Shown piece after piece: positions 12,659-24,005 of a stretch of DNA of 64,000 nucleotides. The notes under the pieces are model-generated. The model did not search any database, had not been told where the DNA came from, and saw nothing but the letters and a program-made list of their open reading frames with translations. The stretch spans positions 24,608,008-24,672,007 of the forward strand of contig CM049313.1 in assembly GCA_026874595.1 (NCBI GenBank), given 5' to 3'. Numbering within the stretch: position 1 is the stretch's first letter; each line of letters begins with the position of its first letter. Source of the DNA: Sipunculus nudus (lineage: Eukaryota > Annelida > Sipuncula > Golfingiida > Sipunculidae). Both the position numbers and the translations under genes were made by a program.

Positions 12659-12850
12659 ATAACATGTCAGAATTTCCCCGGAAGTCTATGGCCCGACGTC
12701 TAAACCACATTCAGTGGATTCTTGATTTATGAAAGGATTTAGGAGGATCAAATTACTGGTATCATCGATACTGACATATCTCCTATTTAAAATAAAGTGC
12801 AATAAATAAACAATTTACCACCATTATCCTTACATCCTCCAGAGCAATAA
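12659..12850 (+). pseudogene. C1q gene remnant in unit A (3' end of last exon plus 3' UTR)
   Basis: Reads ITCQNFPGSLWPDV, stop, TTFSGFLIY, matching the C-terminal end of the C1q head of copy B (ITCQNYPGSLWPYSYNTFSGFLIF). Homology continues past the stop into the copy B 3' UTR (GATCAAATYACTGGYATCATCGATAC, then CATCTCCTA.TTAAAA). An in-frame TAA replaces the Tyr/Ser codons and no exon 1, exon 2 or N-terminal head is present. It is therefore the relic of an older tandem C1q copy, present in both duplicated units. Confidence 0.8.
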
Positions 12851-15439
12851 GCCATCCTTTATATGCCAAGAAATGTGAAATATTGGAATGGTTTTCAAAT
12901 ATTTCGGCTCGCCTAAGATACCTTTTAAACATATACTAAGACGTCAAGTGGAACAAATGAGACTTGTAGAAATACTGGTGCCTATAAATGCAAAATATAC
13001 ACTTGGAGTCTATAACTGAGTTAACATTTTGTTTCACCACATTTTATTTGTCCGTATAATTTCATAATTTCAGTGCAATCCCAGTATATGTGCCTATAGA
13101 TATAATTAATTCCTGAAGTTTAAAATAGATGCGCTCAAATGCTTAGAGTCACGTAGACGTATTAAGGTCGCCAATCAAAATGCCTGCTTGGCCACGCGAC
13201 TTACTACTAGGACTCTATATCTAATCCCCAACATGCGGTACCAACTATCAGCTGATAGAGCACCATAGCAGATAGAGGAGCAGAAAAACACGAGTGACTA
13301 TACAGTACCCAAATCCAAGAATCAAACCTGCTTATCTAAGTGAGAATACGTACAATTAAAGTAAGTATCTTCAACCTGTTGTTATCTGCACATTTGGCTG
13401 TTTACTCCTTAAAGTTTATTTTGGTGGAGGTAACCGCTTCCATTTTTATTTAATTTTATTTTTTAAATCAGCGGACTGGGCCTTGGAGTCATAATACCAA
13501 TCACAACTGAACAGTCTTTCCAAGGGTCGGATCAAAATATTGGCTGAATGGAAGTATTTCAAATAAAACCAGTAAAAAGTCGTGTTGTTCTTATACTACA
13601 ATTGAATATATGCTTTCAATGCTGTGTCAGGTGGTCCAGCTTACCTCCTATCTTTTCGTCAGCGCCAGTTTTCATGAGAAGAGCGATCGTTAGGGTCAAC
13701 TGCCGCCATAGAGGGATCCGAAATTAGTCTCCATGGGGGCGTTTCATGTTATATAATAAATCTACGTTGGTTGTAAGTCTGGAGCACTCCCGTTTACGAC
13801 AGAATTTGTTTAATTGAGTGATATCTGAGCAATTTTGAAATGCCTGTGATATCAATTAACACAACATGAATGCAGGTAAGTTAACTTAAGATGTGATAAT
13901 TTGAAGTGCTTGAAATGGGATGTGGTAATTTATTACATCAAAATTGTGAAAATAACGATATGCCAGGCACAGAAACATGAAAACGGTCAGTTATGGCAGG
14001 TACATGTACTTAATTGATCCGAACTCTATATATATAGCAATTCCTCTCATCCCAACGCCTCGATAAGTTGATATAAACGTTCGGGTGACAGGCTGGCGTT
14101 ACCATTGGGTACGCTTGAGGGTTGTGTCAGTCTTTCATCTTCCTTTCGGACCTACAAACAACAAGTACATATTCACCAGGTTCAATATTCGCCATTTCCG
14201 CTTCTTAAGTGTTTCGCGGGGGACTCTTTTTCTCGATTTACCATACAGTATCTTACAAAATGTTGCTAATGATTATTAAAGCAGTTACCTTACATGCACG
14301 CGGAATCTTAACACTTAAAAGAATAGCTAAGGAAATATCGAGTGGAAATTCTTCATGCAATAGTGGCAGCTATACAAAAGAATTGATATTATTTAACCTA
14401 TCATCTTGAAATTAGTTGTAACATAAAATGTATGCCAATATTGAACCTACCGGCACAATGTACGTGAGACGCCATCTAGGCTATTGTGTAGATTTGATTC
14501 CTTATTCAGGAGGGATTTATTTTCGCGATAATGTATCTTTGCAAATATTGCAAATTTGAAACCATAGCGAATTAAAAGCCAAGCACAGCAACCCGGTACT
14601 CCCCCCCCCCCCTTTGTTTTATGAAATATGGGAACATGCACGCTTAATACCGAACATTTGCCCCAGATTTCCCAATAACACCCTACATGTTCAAAACATT
14701 TCATCACCATGGAAGGGGTGTAGATGTAAGCAAATGCACTATCATTTGTTTGTCACTGTATGATGTAAATCTGAGACAGCTGAATTTAATGTCCCATTAG
14801 AAAATTACCTTTTTTTCAGGACGAGTGATACTGATGTGAGTGGTGTTAATATTTAGAGCCAGAGCCTATGATTGTTTAAAGAAAGTTTCGGATTAAACCG
14901 CATAGTAACCGCAGCTAGGGAGGTTTTCTTTGTACTCTTGTGTGTTCGTCCGGTGTTTATTTTTTTTCGCTTTGCAAACTTGCACAAAGATGCCACTGAA
15001 CAGATTTCCACGGAACTTATTTCAGGGTCAAAACAGAATCCATACTCATTGCTGGGAATCCGGATAAAGCATTTCAATACAGAGCCACATTATACACTTG
15101 CCCATACCTTATACATGCAGGTACAGTGATTATTGTTCTAACGAACAGCCACTCAGCTTTTCATGCTAGGTGCAGGTGGTTAAGCGGTCATTCTTTAAAC
15201 ACACCCTTCAGTGTTATCCGTCTTACTGTAATAGTTCGTTGGTTCTCGTATCGAAAGTTGTAACGTCACGACTAGTTAATTGCTATCATCGTGCATCACC
15301 GTTCTAAAGATGTTTTTGACTGTAATTCTTATGTACTATCAGTAAAACTACCATTCACCGTGAACTGGAGAATTTCGATTGTTCAATTACGTGCAGTTGA
15401 TATGTCCTACAGTACGGAACATGATTTACCGATATTAAT
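12851..15439. other. Duplicated upstream region of C1q copy A
   Basis: Collinear with 38740-41440 in unit B. Contains a TATA-like element at 14027, a strong donor consensus (ATGAATGCAG|gtaagt, about 13866) conserved in B as gtaaat (about 39959), and a poly-C tract at 14590. Could hold non-coding 5' exons of the C1q gene; none can be fixed from sequence alone. The frames at 14853-15129 are frame-shifted relative to B. Confidence 0.45.
14027..14035 (+). promoter_or_regulatory. Candidate TATA box upstream of C1q copy A
   Basis: CTATATATATAG at the position homologous to the copy B candidate, again followed by CCTCTCATCCC. It is shorter than in B, and the nearby GCAG|gtac donor of B reads AACAAGTACA here, so a 5' exon using that donor would be lost in A. 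Confidence 0.25.
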
Positions 15440-15735
15440 TTAAACATATTTATTTTAACAGGATTACATAGTAGCCTTTATGGCTAATGAAACATGTTCT
15501 CCTGTCTGCAAATCAAATGCATTTAAATAAATAAATTATAATAAATACAAAACATATACAATACCCAATAATTAAAACAATAATCACAGTGAAACAAGCA
15601 TTTAAAAAAAAAAAAAAAAAACTGGTCATTAACATAATACAGAAAGTATCAGTTATAAATGCGATATGTTTCACAAAACACACACACTGAAGACAAAAGG
15701 AGGGAAATATAAACTATTTGTATTGATCATAATCT
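15440..15735. mobile_element. Unclassified insertion in unit A only
   Basis: The segment starting near ATTTTAACAGGATTACATAGTAGCC, with a poly-A run at 15604-15621, has no counterpart in unit B, where the flanks are joined (about 41443: AAATTTACCTTTGTACTCACGAAG). The poly-A suggests a retroposed element, but no family was recognised. Confidence 0.4.
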
Positions 15736-15825
15736 TTTAATTTATCTAAGTACTCACGGAGATGTTTATACCAGGGGTTATATCAGGGAATCGGGTATAA
15801 CAGTAATTAACCTTAATTTGCCTAA

Positions 15826-15833
15826 TATATATA

Positions 15834-15872
<39 letters not shown>
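15826..15872. repeat. (AT)n microsatellite
   Basis: Expanded in unit A. Unit B has only GTATATATATG at the equivalent position (about 41530). Confidence 0.9.
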
Positions 15873-15875
<3 letters not shown>

Positions 15876-15964
15876 AACATACAGTGCAGAATATTAATTA
15901 ATACATGTGCTGTGGGCATGTCAGGCCTATGTAGGTGTCATTAAGTGCACTTTCCTATGACTAT

Positions 15965-16782
15965 TGTTACAGGTGCCCTTTCTATTGTGTGACACGGGCG
16001 TAACTAGAGTTGTAGCGCCCTTGCCTGGCCGCGTGTTGCACTCTCAGTTTAATCCGTAATGGTTGAACTCTCGTTGTAATGCTGGCTTGGGGCTTTCTCG
16101 CCTGGCTGAGCCGGGGCGGGCTCACGTTTGGATCCTGATATGTTGAGGCACGGCATTCGTTGTTCTGGTATGTTCTTTGAACGTGTGTGCTCTAATAGAT
16201 TCTTTGGAATGTTCGAGCAATGGAAGGTTCTCGGCTGGAGGTTGAAAGGTCTAAATAGAGGCTGTGGTTTAGAGCCGAGAGAGAGATGAGAGAATATTCC
16301 AGCGGACACAGACGTGTGGGACCTATCCGATTATCCAGTAATTTCAGGGATTCAACTATTACTAACTCTTTCCAATCTAGTGCTGCCTGTCTCAAGTTTA
16401 CTTTCTGGATTGTTATAAGAGCTTTACATTGGACTGTTATTCTCCGAGAGAATTCGTGTGAACTGTTCGCCGGCTTATATATTTTAAAAGACTTATCGTT
16501 GTGACACTGTTGGTATCCAGGTACTGTGCACTTTGTTTGTTTTACTGTGTGATTGTATTGATTTGTTGTTATACCGCTGTTATACTGTGTAATTGTATTG
16601 ATTTAGTGTATTGTAATGTTGTTTTAAGAATAAATTATAGTTATTTGTTAACAAAAAAAAACATATTAATTCCCCTAGACATTTCCCGCTGCCTAGTGTT
16701 ACAGAATCTGATTTTTTTATCCCCTTGAAAACATTTGTGTTCATCACGCATACGTGATCCGTTGATATTAGGTTCCGTAATA
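15965..16782 (+). mobile_element. Solo LTR (family 1) just upstream of C1q copy A
   Basis: Begins TGTTACAGGTGCCC and ends GGTTCCGTAATA, 818 bp, with AATAAATTATAGTTATTTG near the 3' end. Flanks are CTAT and CTCT (imperfect 4-bp target duplication). Unit B has the uninterrupted sequence (TTTGACTAGTTATGAATT, about 41610). It ends 55 bp before the C1q start codon, inside the presumed 5' intron or 5' flank. Confidence 0.8.
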
Positions 16783-16837
16783 CTCTTTATGAATTTACTG
16801 ATAAATTTTGTAAATGTTTTCTGTTTCGTCACAGATT

Positions 16838-17850
16838 ATGACGCTACCACAAATACTACTAGTCACCATTCTTTTATGGACCAGCCGGGAAGCCAGTCCT
16901 GAAGAATATCAGGATATCGAAAGCAAAAACACATTTATAGAGCAGGTATTCAATCAGGTATCACATTTGTGGTTTAAATCTTTCCAAAAGAGAAATGTTC
17001 AAAATATCTTCAAAAGTAAGCAATATCTCAAATAACAACATGATGCGATGAATATAACTTACTTGACTTACAAGTATAATGGAATTATATCACTTTATCT
17101 ACCAATAAGACTACCAGTTTTTGAGAAATAGTCATCATGTACTGAATGAGGTGAAAGTTGCGTTTCGCTATGCAAACAAATTGAAACAAACATTACTTCC
17201 AACAGGGGCTACAAGCACGGTCTGTGAAATGTGGAGACTGCCGGGCATCAGGTAATGTCCTACCTCATTCAATAAGCGCGGCTTCTTAGAACAAATACTT
17301 TTTTTCATATTTCTTAAAATAAAGCGACCATCTTAATTTGTAAAATGGGTATTTCTTGTATTTGTAAAGCAGAAGCGCAAACATCTATTCAGGGATATAT
17401 TACTGCTTTGCCTGACTTTTACACTACAAGGTTACAAGCTGCACTACAAACGACATTGTCTGTATTTCAGTCGTAGCCTTTCATGTCTCATACGAGGGAC
17501 CTGTCATCCAGTACGGAAATCCTTCTGTTCGAGTACCGTACAACAGAGTGAAGCTCAACCGAGGTAATGGGTATAAGCCATCGATCCACGTGTTTATCGC
17601 TCCCAGGGCTGGGTTCTATTTCTTCCTGGTGAATGGACTGAGCGGCAGAGGTAGGGGGTGCCTGCAACTGATGAAAAATACAGACTTGGTAGGAAGCCTC
17701 CTGGGATATGGAAAATACGTAAGCCTTCCCATAACTTCAGTCATTATGCTGAAAAAAGGGGACTCAGTTGAAGTAATAACATGTCAGAAATACCCTTGGA
17801 GCATGTTGCCCTCCTCTTACAATACATTCAGTGGATTCCTTATTCTCTAA
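16838..17850 (+). CDS. Secreted globular C1q-domain protein, copy A (three coding exons)
   Basis: Seen: exons 16838-16945 (108 nt, phase 0), 17206-17251 (46 nt, phase 1) and 17471-17850 (TAA at 17848), all with GT/AG borders, give about 177 aa. Exon 1 encodes a signal peptide (hydrophobic LPQILLVTILLW after Met). Exon 2 carries a CGDC pair. Exon 3 is one C1q head: VPYNRVKLNRGNGY, IHVFIAPRAGFYFF, GCLQL, VITCQ and the terminal FSGFLIL. A second donor 12 nt downstream (16957) would add four in-frame residues. An acceptor just before the ATG (cgtcacag, 16834) implies an upstream non-coding exon. Known: such proteins are short secreted C1q (sghC1q) molecules that bind microbial ligands and form trimers in bivalve haemolymph; no collagen stalk is present. 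Inferred: exon 2 Cys may link chains. Copy B at 41667 is its tandem paralogue. A solo LTR ends about 55 bp upstream of the ATG. Confidence 0.9.
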
Positions 17851-17902
17851 AGAAATCAGAACACAGACACATACTTTTTCAGCGTCTGTGAGTGACATAT
17901 TC

Positions 17903-17905
<3 letters not shown>

Positions 17906-17957
<52 letters not shown>
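17906..17957. repeat. (AT)n microsatellite in C1q A 3' region
   Basis: Pure AT run with a smaller one at 17968-17981. The 65-aa frame across it (poly Tyr-Ile) is an artefact. Confidence 0.95.
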
Positions 17958-17959
<2 letters not shown>

Positions 17960-18324
17960 ATTCAACTATATATATATATAATAATTTATATATACTTAAT
18001 AATATTTCAAATAATTATAATGTTTTAGAAAATGTATTTGGTGAATTCTAAGCAACATTTTTTAAGTAAATAGATCTAGTCTTTAATTCTATGTGTTAAT
18101 ATAATTCATTTGCAATATTATAATATTTTTCTCAGAAAAGTGAGGGGATGATTACATTGACCATCCCCCCTTGCAAAAAAATGGGGGGGGGGTATATATA
18201 TTGACGCCCCTGAGACTTCATGAATTCTCCGCAAGATATTTTCATATTCAAACAAACACACCTGCATACTGAATTCTCCTTCTGTGCTTATGTTTATGTA
18301 TTGATTTGTCAGCTGATGTATCGG

Positions 18325-18330
18325 AATAAA
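18325..18330 (+). promoter_or_regulatory. Poly(A) signal of C1q copy A
   Basis: AATAAA about 475 bp past the stop codon of copy A. The same signal in the same context (tcgg/aAATAAAG.GCT.TCCTGACGAC) is conserved downstream of copy B. The (AT)n tract at 17906 lies within the resulting 3' UTR. Confidence 0.55.
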
Positions 18331-18730
18331 GTGCTCTCCTGACGACTTAGTTTGTTTTCTCTATAACATGAATATGTGAACTTATCCTTTGATGTATGTC
18401 AGATTGTATGCATCTCTTAGTTTTATACAGATACCAATGACCTAATACCTAAACAGAAATATCGCATTAAGTGAATAGTTTGAAATTGCACCCAGTGAAC
18501 CTTAATTGGACCCATTTCGATTTCTGACGTGTATTAAATGAAGATTGAAATGAAACTGTTTAACCCTTTCATAAAGATAAGTGAAACAACGCTTATCCTA
18601 AGGTGCATAGGTCATCCGATTTCTTTATACTCTGGTGTTCATAACGGGGGGGGGGGGGGGGGGTATATGGCCTATGGCCGCCAATCGTAATCCAAACATG
18701 TCCAATCATAAAATCAGGCGACAATTCAGA

Positions 18731-20702
18731 CAAGTGGCCCATGGGCCATGACGCTCAGCTAATTTGGACTGAGTGCTGAGTTGAAAAAATTGACAGAAAA
18801 TAAAAATTTCAGGATTCATTGGAAACCTGCCCAGGACCCCCCTGGATTTCACAATAGAGGGTTCCAAGGAAAATGGATACAATTTGTACCCTGTCTGTCT
18901 GGGTGCTCAAAATCATGTTTCTGGTCTATAGCTGGCAGAATATAGATCACCATGATCAAATTTCAGGTTTCCAAGGAGAATTGCCAAGGATTTCCTGAAT
19001 GTCATGTTAGAAGATTTTAGCGCTAATGGATACAATTTGTGCCTTGTCTGTCTGGGTGCTCAACACCATTTTTCAGCCCATAGGTCACACAATATAGGTC
19101 ACCATAACCTAATTTCAGGTTTCCAAGGACACTTGACTAAGACCTCCCTGAATTTTATATTAAAAGGTTCTAGGCCAAATGGATACAATATGTGCCCTGT
19201 CTGGCTGTCTGGGTGCTTAAATGACATCATCTCTGATCGGCTGCAAAATATAGGTCATGGTGACCTAATTTAAGGTTTCCAAGGACATTGGCCTAGGACG
19301 TCTCAGAATGTTACATTAGAAGATTCTAGGCCTAACAGATACAATGTGTTCCCTGCCTGACTTTCTGGATACTCATTGTCCTGTTTTCGGCCTGTAGGTC
19401 ACAAAATGTAGGTCACCATGACCTTATTTCAGGTTTCCAAAGAGATTTGCCTAGGACCTCCCAGGATGTTACATTAGGAGATGCTAGGCCTAACAGATAC
19501 GGTTTATGTCCATCTGACATTCAGGAAGCTCAAAATCAGGTTTTTGTCTCGTGGGTCACAAAATGTAGGTTACCATGACCTTATTTCAGGTTTCCAAGGA
19601 GATTTGCCTAGAGCCTCCCAGGAAATTGTGTAAGAAGATTCTAGCCATTACAGATGCGATTTCACCATCTGACATTCAGGGTGTTCATAGGACATCTTTT
19701 TCCTATAGGTCACAGTGGCCTTATTTCGGGTTTCAAAGGATATTTGTCTAGGACCTCCCTAAATGTCATGTTGGAGGATTCTAGGCCTAATGGATACTAT
19801 TCGTGGCCACCTGACTGTCTGGGTGCTCAAAATCATGTTTTCGGCCCATAGGTCACAAAATATAGGTCACTTTCCTAATTTCAGGTTTCCAAGGAGATTT
19901 GCCTAGAAACTCCTAGGATATTGAGTTAAAAGATTTTAGGCCTCACATATACGATTTGTCCCCATCTGACATTCAGGGTGCTCAAAATCATGTTTTCGGC
20001 CTGTAGATAACAAAATATAGGTCATCATGACCTAATAGCAGATTTCCATGGAGATTTGCCTAGGATCTCCCTAAAGGTCACATTGGAGGATTCTAGGCCT
20101 TATCGATATAATTTGTGCCCCGTCTGACTGTGTCGGATGCTAAAAATACAATGTGTTCCCTGCCTGACTTTCTGGATGCTCAAAGTCCTGTTTTCGGTCC
20201 GTAGGTCATAAAATATAGGTCACGATGACCTAATTTCAGGTTTCCAAGGAGATTTGCCTAGAAACTCCCAATATACTGTGTTAGAAGATTCTAGGCTCCA
20301 CAGATACGATTTGTCCTCATCTGAAATTCAGGGTGCTAATATGACATCTTTTCCCTATAGGTCGCAGAGACCTAGTTTCAGGTTTCCAAGGACATTTGCC
20401 TAGGATATCCCAAAACGTCAGGTTAGAGATTTCTGGGCCTAATGGATACATTTTGTGCCCCGTCTGACTGTCTGGGTGTTCAAAATCTGTTTTCGGCCCG
20501 TAAGTCACAAAATATAGGTCACCATGACCTAATTTCGGGTTTCTAAGGAGATTTGCATAGGACCTCCCTGGATGTAGAGTTAGAAGTTTCTAGGTCGAAC
20601 GGTTACGGTTTGTGCCCTGTTAACGGACGGACGGCCGGACGGACGCCGGACAAAGGGTGTTCGCTAAAGCACAGATGATTTACAGTCAGCTGAGCTAAAA
20701 AA
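18731..20702 (-). mobile_element. Pearl-like element, reverse orientation, about 155-bp tandem core
   Basis: Left end CAAGTGGCCCATGGGCCATG, ACGCTCAGCT; right end GGACGGACGG tract followed by TTTACAGTCAGCTGAGCTAAAA. About eleven tandem units carry GGTCACCATGACCTAATTTC and TTTCCAAGGAGATTTGCCTAG, at about 18950, 19095, 19255, 19420, 19570, 19705, 19868, 20021, 20220, 20358 and 20517. Unit B has the sequence without it (43400-43420). No coding capacity. Confidence 0.8.
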
Positions 20703-20870
20703 CCAGTATTGCAAATGAAGGCTTTGTTTCATAAGTTGTTTCATCTGCTTTTACCAACAGGAGCTAGTGACCCTTAAACTTCCACACATGCGCTGGGAAC
20801 CGCCTCATGTTCGTATACACCCACAGGTTGGAATGACTATTCCCAGGTCAGTTTAGGTTAGTCCATTTTG

Positions 20871-21611
20871 TGGCGTCAAAACTGTATAGAGCAGTGAATA
20901 GTGCAGGGCAGCCCAAAATTTATTTGAGGGTGCATACAATATTTATAGCAGGCGGGTGATAGGAGAAATTTAATAGGAAGGGATTGAAGGTTGTATACCG
21001 TGGTTGTTTTTTTTCGCGGTGGTTTCAAATTTGCGATATTCGCGAAAGCTAAATTAATCGCGAAAATGAAACCTTCGTTTAAGATCCCTCATCTACACAG
21101 ATGAACGGTCATCTTTTTTATATAATCTCAATGGAATTATATGTATTTTATCCGCCCTTCCTCGCCTATTGGTTTAAAAATCTTAAGGCAATAGATTGAT
21201 ATTATAAAAAATAACATCACTTTTATATCACCTGTAAAACAAAATATCAGATCCTTCAGATTAGCTGCAAAAAGGGGAGAAGAATTTCTAGTTTTTCTTT
21301 GGGTCCTCGTCAAATGGTTAAGACTAAGCACGCGCATATTAAACAACCAATAGATATACTACTATATGTAGGTTACTGTATGGTAAAATAACGTAAATGG
21401 ATCCTTTGCGAAACGATGAAAAGTGAAAATCATATATGTAGGCGCAAGCCAGCTCTGTGCGTTGATAACTGCGTTGGAACCGCATAGAGTAAATACACAG
21501 CGCGTTCGTTCTGTTCTTAAAGTTCATTGTAGTATATAAGGTTCCCGAATGAAGTTTCGGGACTTCGGGTGAAGCCGGCAGAAAGAAAAATACCAGCGGA
21601 CACTAAGGATG
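20871..21611. other. Junction segment between units A and B
   Basis: Not shared by the two units on the visible evidence. Contains ACCGTGGTTG, TTTTTTTCGCGGTGG and GCGAAAATGAAACC (20998-21085), resembling a CGCGAAAA-type repeat common in mollusc genomes. The minus-strand frames at 21137-21527 (62-69 aa) show no recognisable domain. The 3' part (from about 21575, ACCAGCGGACAC) belongs to the LTR copy that follows. Confidence 0.5.
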
Positions 21612-22114
21612 CTACTTTCTCGTCAGTCTTTGGACTCCGATAATTGCATAGTTACAGATACATTCTATGGACTTTATACAGATTTTATACAGATTGTCTT
21701 CAGTTTGCCTTTGGGATTTTAACTGAACTTCACTTCTGAATTACAATAGATTGTCTTCGAGATTTAATTGGACTATTCATTGGGAATATTAACTTGAACA
21801 GTTCTCGTGGATTATTTCGACTGTGACAGTTGTGGTATCCAGAAATCAAAGGCCAGGACCCGGACTCTGGTTATGTAAATTTTTAATTGTTATGTCTTAA
21901 ATTCTGTGTAATTATATTGATTTAGTGTAATGTAATGTTAGGATTGTTCTAAAAATAAATTATAATTATTTGTTAACAAAAAAAACACTTCTTTATTCAT
22001 TCTCCCAGATATTTCACGCTGCCTAGTGTTGCCGAATCTGTTTTTTTTCTATCTCCGTAACAAAATTTATGCTCGTCACGATTACGTGATCTGTTATTAT
22101 TAGGTCCCGTAACA
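21575..22114 (+). mobile_element. 5'-truncated LTR (family 1), unit B
   Basis: Counterpart of 6315-6830, with some extra 5' sequence (ACCAGCGGACAC, as in the complete copy at 25320). Ends CCCGTAACA and is followed by the same flank (CCCTTTGTGATAAGGATGGC) as in unit A. Confidence 0.75.
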
Positions 22115-22202
22115 ACCCTTTGTGATAAGGATGGCAAGATGACGTCTAATTTAATATGTGATCATTACATATCTACATTATTATATTGATATGGTGATTT
22201 AA

Positions 22203-23881
22203 ACAAGGGACCCGTGGGTCATAGTGCTATGCTGAAGTTGATCTTGAAGGTAAAAGTTTAAAATAAAAACTAATGAGTATAAAGTCTGGGAGGAAAAGGT
22301 AGTATAAGCTAGTTAATGGTTGATATGATTGATTTGAACTGATAAGCAAGAAAATTAGTGCAATGATACTTTGTGATCTGACTATGTGTTTTCTAATTCT
22401 GAAACTGAAGCATATGAGCGATATGTAAACATGAGATCTATATTGTTGATCATGATCAGTGGTTGACTCCTTGATAAGTTGTTGACAGCTCAGCAGTTGA
22501 CACGTTTGTTCAATTAAATCCTAATTTTTTATCATACAATCAGTGGCGTACCTAAGGGGGGGGGGGGCGGCAGGGGCGGTCCGCCCCGGGCGGCACATTT
22601 TGGGGGGCGGCATTTCGAGGAATAAGTATAATGAGTGGCACAAGGAATTCCTCAAAAAATATAAATTTGTCCTTTTTGTCCTATGTTCAAGTATTCCAGG
22701 GATTATAAACTGTACAATGGAAACTACCAAATGATTATAGAACGTTTTGTACATTTTTATGGGCGGCATTTATGGGATTTAGTATTATCAGTGGCATAAG
22801 GAGTTCTCAACAAGTAAATATTTGGCCTTTTTGTTCCATGTTCAAGTATTCCAGGGATTATAAACTGGACAATGGAACCTACCAAATTATTTGCGAACAA
22901 TTTGCACATTTTTGGGGGCAGCATCCTGGGATTTAGTATAATGAGTGGCATAAGGAGTTCTCAAAAAGTACAAATTTGGCCTTTTTTTCCATGTTCAAGT
23001 ATTCCAGGGATAATTAACTGGACAATGGAACCTACTAAATGATTATAGAACGTCTTGTACATTTTTTTATGGGCGGCATTTATGGGATTTAGTATTATCA
23101 GTGGCATAAGGAGTTCTCAACAAGTACATATATGGCCTTTTTATCCCATGTTCAAGTATCCCAGAGATTATAAACTGGACAGTGGGACCTACAGAATGAT
23201 TAGCGAACGAATTGTACATCTGTGGGGGCGGCATTTCTAGGATTTAGTATAATCAGTGGCATAAGGAGTTCCTCAAAAAGTTCAAATTCGGCCTTTTTGT
23301 CCCTTTTCAAGAATTTCAGTGATTAAACACTTGGCAGTGGAACCAACCAAATTGTTTGCGGACGATCTCTATAAAGGCAAGCTATACGCAAAAAAAAGAA
23401 ATACATATCTGTAGTTATTCTTTGTTAGATCTGTGGTCTTGCAATGTCAGAACGCCATCGATAAACTGACCAATCATGCAAAAAGCCTGCATTTCAGGGC
23501 GGTCGTCGTTTACAGAAATCCCTAGCAGCACCTGATAATCCCCTGGGAAAAACCCTGCCAGAAGACCAATGGCCCCCGGTGACGAATTGTGTTGCTCTTT
23601 CCTTGGAAAGTATTAAGAATTTCCATTCTTGAACCCTTGAATTCCCGAAATTCCAGGATATTTAAACAGCCTGAAATTTCAAAAACAGCGGCAATTTCTA
23701 AGACCGCCCCGGGCGGCGGTGAGGCTAGGTACGCCGCTGCATACAATTTTTTTTCAAATATATATTAAGGACATCTAATTGTAAATACGTGCCAGTCTAA
23801 CGGACAGACAGACGGACGGACGGATGACAGACAATGGCTCATAACTTTAGCTAAATGACTTATAGTCAGCTGAACTAAAAA
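22203..23881 (-). mobile_element. Pearl-like element, reverse orientation, split by a hAT element
   Basis: Ends CAAGGGACCCGTGGGTCATA and ACTTATAGTCAGCTGAACTAAAA, with an ACGG tract at about 23810. Without the hAT insertion it is only about 480 bp, collinear with the two outer parts of 6915-10303. Confidence 0.75.
22541..23739. mobile_element. Non-autonomous hAT element with 8-bp target duplication
   Basis: 1,199 bp. Terminal inverted repeats CAGTGGCGTACCTA / CAGCGGCGTACCTA, GC-rich subterminal sequence (CCGCCCCGGGCGGC at both ends), and perfect 8-bp duplication CATACAAT at 22533-22540 and 23740-23747. The unit A paralogue has a single CATACAAT near 7243. The interior is five tandem units of about 155 bp starting GGGCGGCATTT (about 22605, 22760, 22914, 23070, 23225). 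No transposase. Confidence 0.93.
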
Positions 23882-24005
23882 TTGTAATGTATGTCAACAG
23901 TTCCGACAGTGTTAAGGTTTTCCAAAGATCTTTGGTTATCGTTGCCATTTCAAATAGTGTTGCTCATTATGTCCCTTTAATTCACAGATTGCTGATTTTT
24001 TATAT

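Larger units (their letters stand above)
6315..20870 (+). repeat. Segmental duplication unit A
   Basis: Direct tandem duplicate of 21612-43605. Collinear anchors: TACTTTCTCGTCAGTCTTTGG (6316/21614), CAAGGGACCCGTGGGTCATA (6915/22203), the flank of the pearl end (10304/23882), CAGCTACGATWTGAAATATC (11211/29222), the C1q remnant (12659/38597), the C1q gene (16838/41667) and AACCAGTATTGCAAATGA (20701/43416). Length differences are explained by insertions listed separately. The A-to-B boundary (20870-21612) is not shared. Confidence 0.85.

Noticed and set aside
14853-15129. Frames on both strands with partial similarity to a unit B frame (40890-41096)
   Set aside because: The A and B versions shift frame against each other in the middle, as expected for neutral duplicated non-coding DNA.
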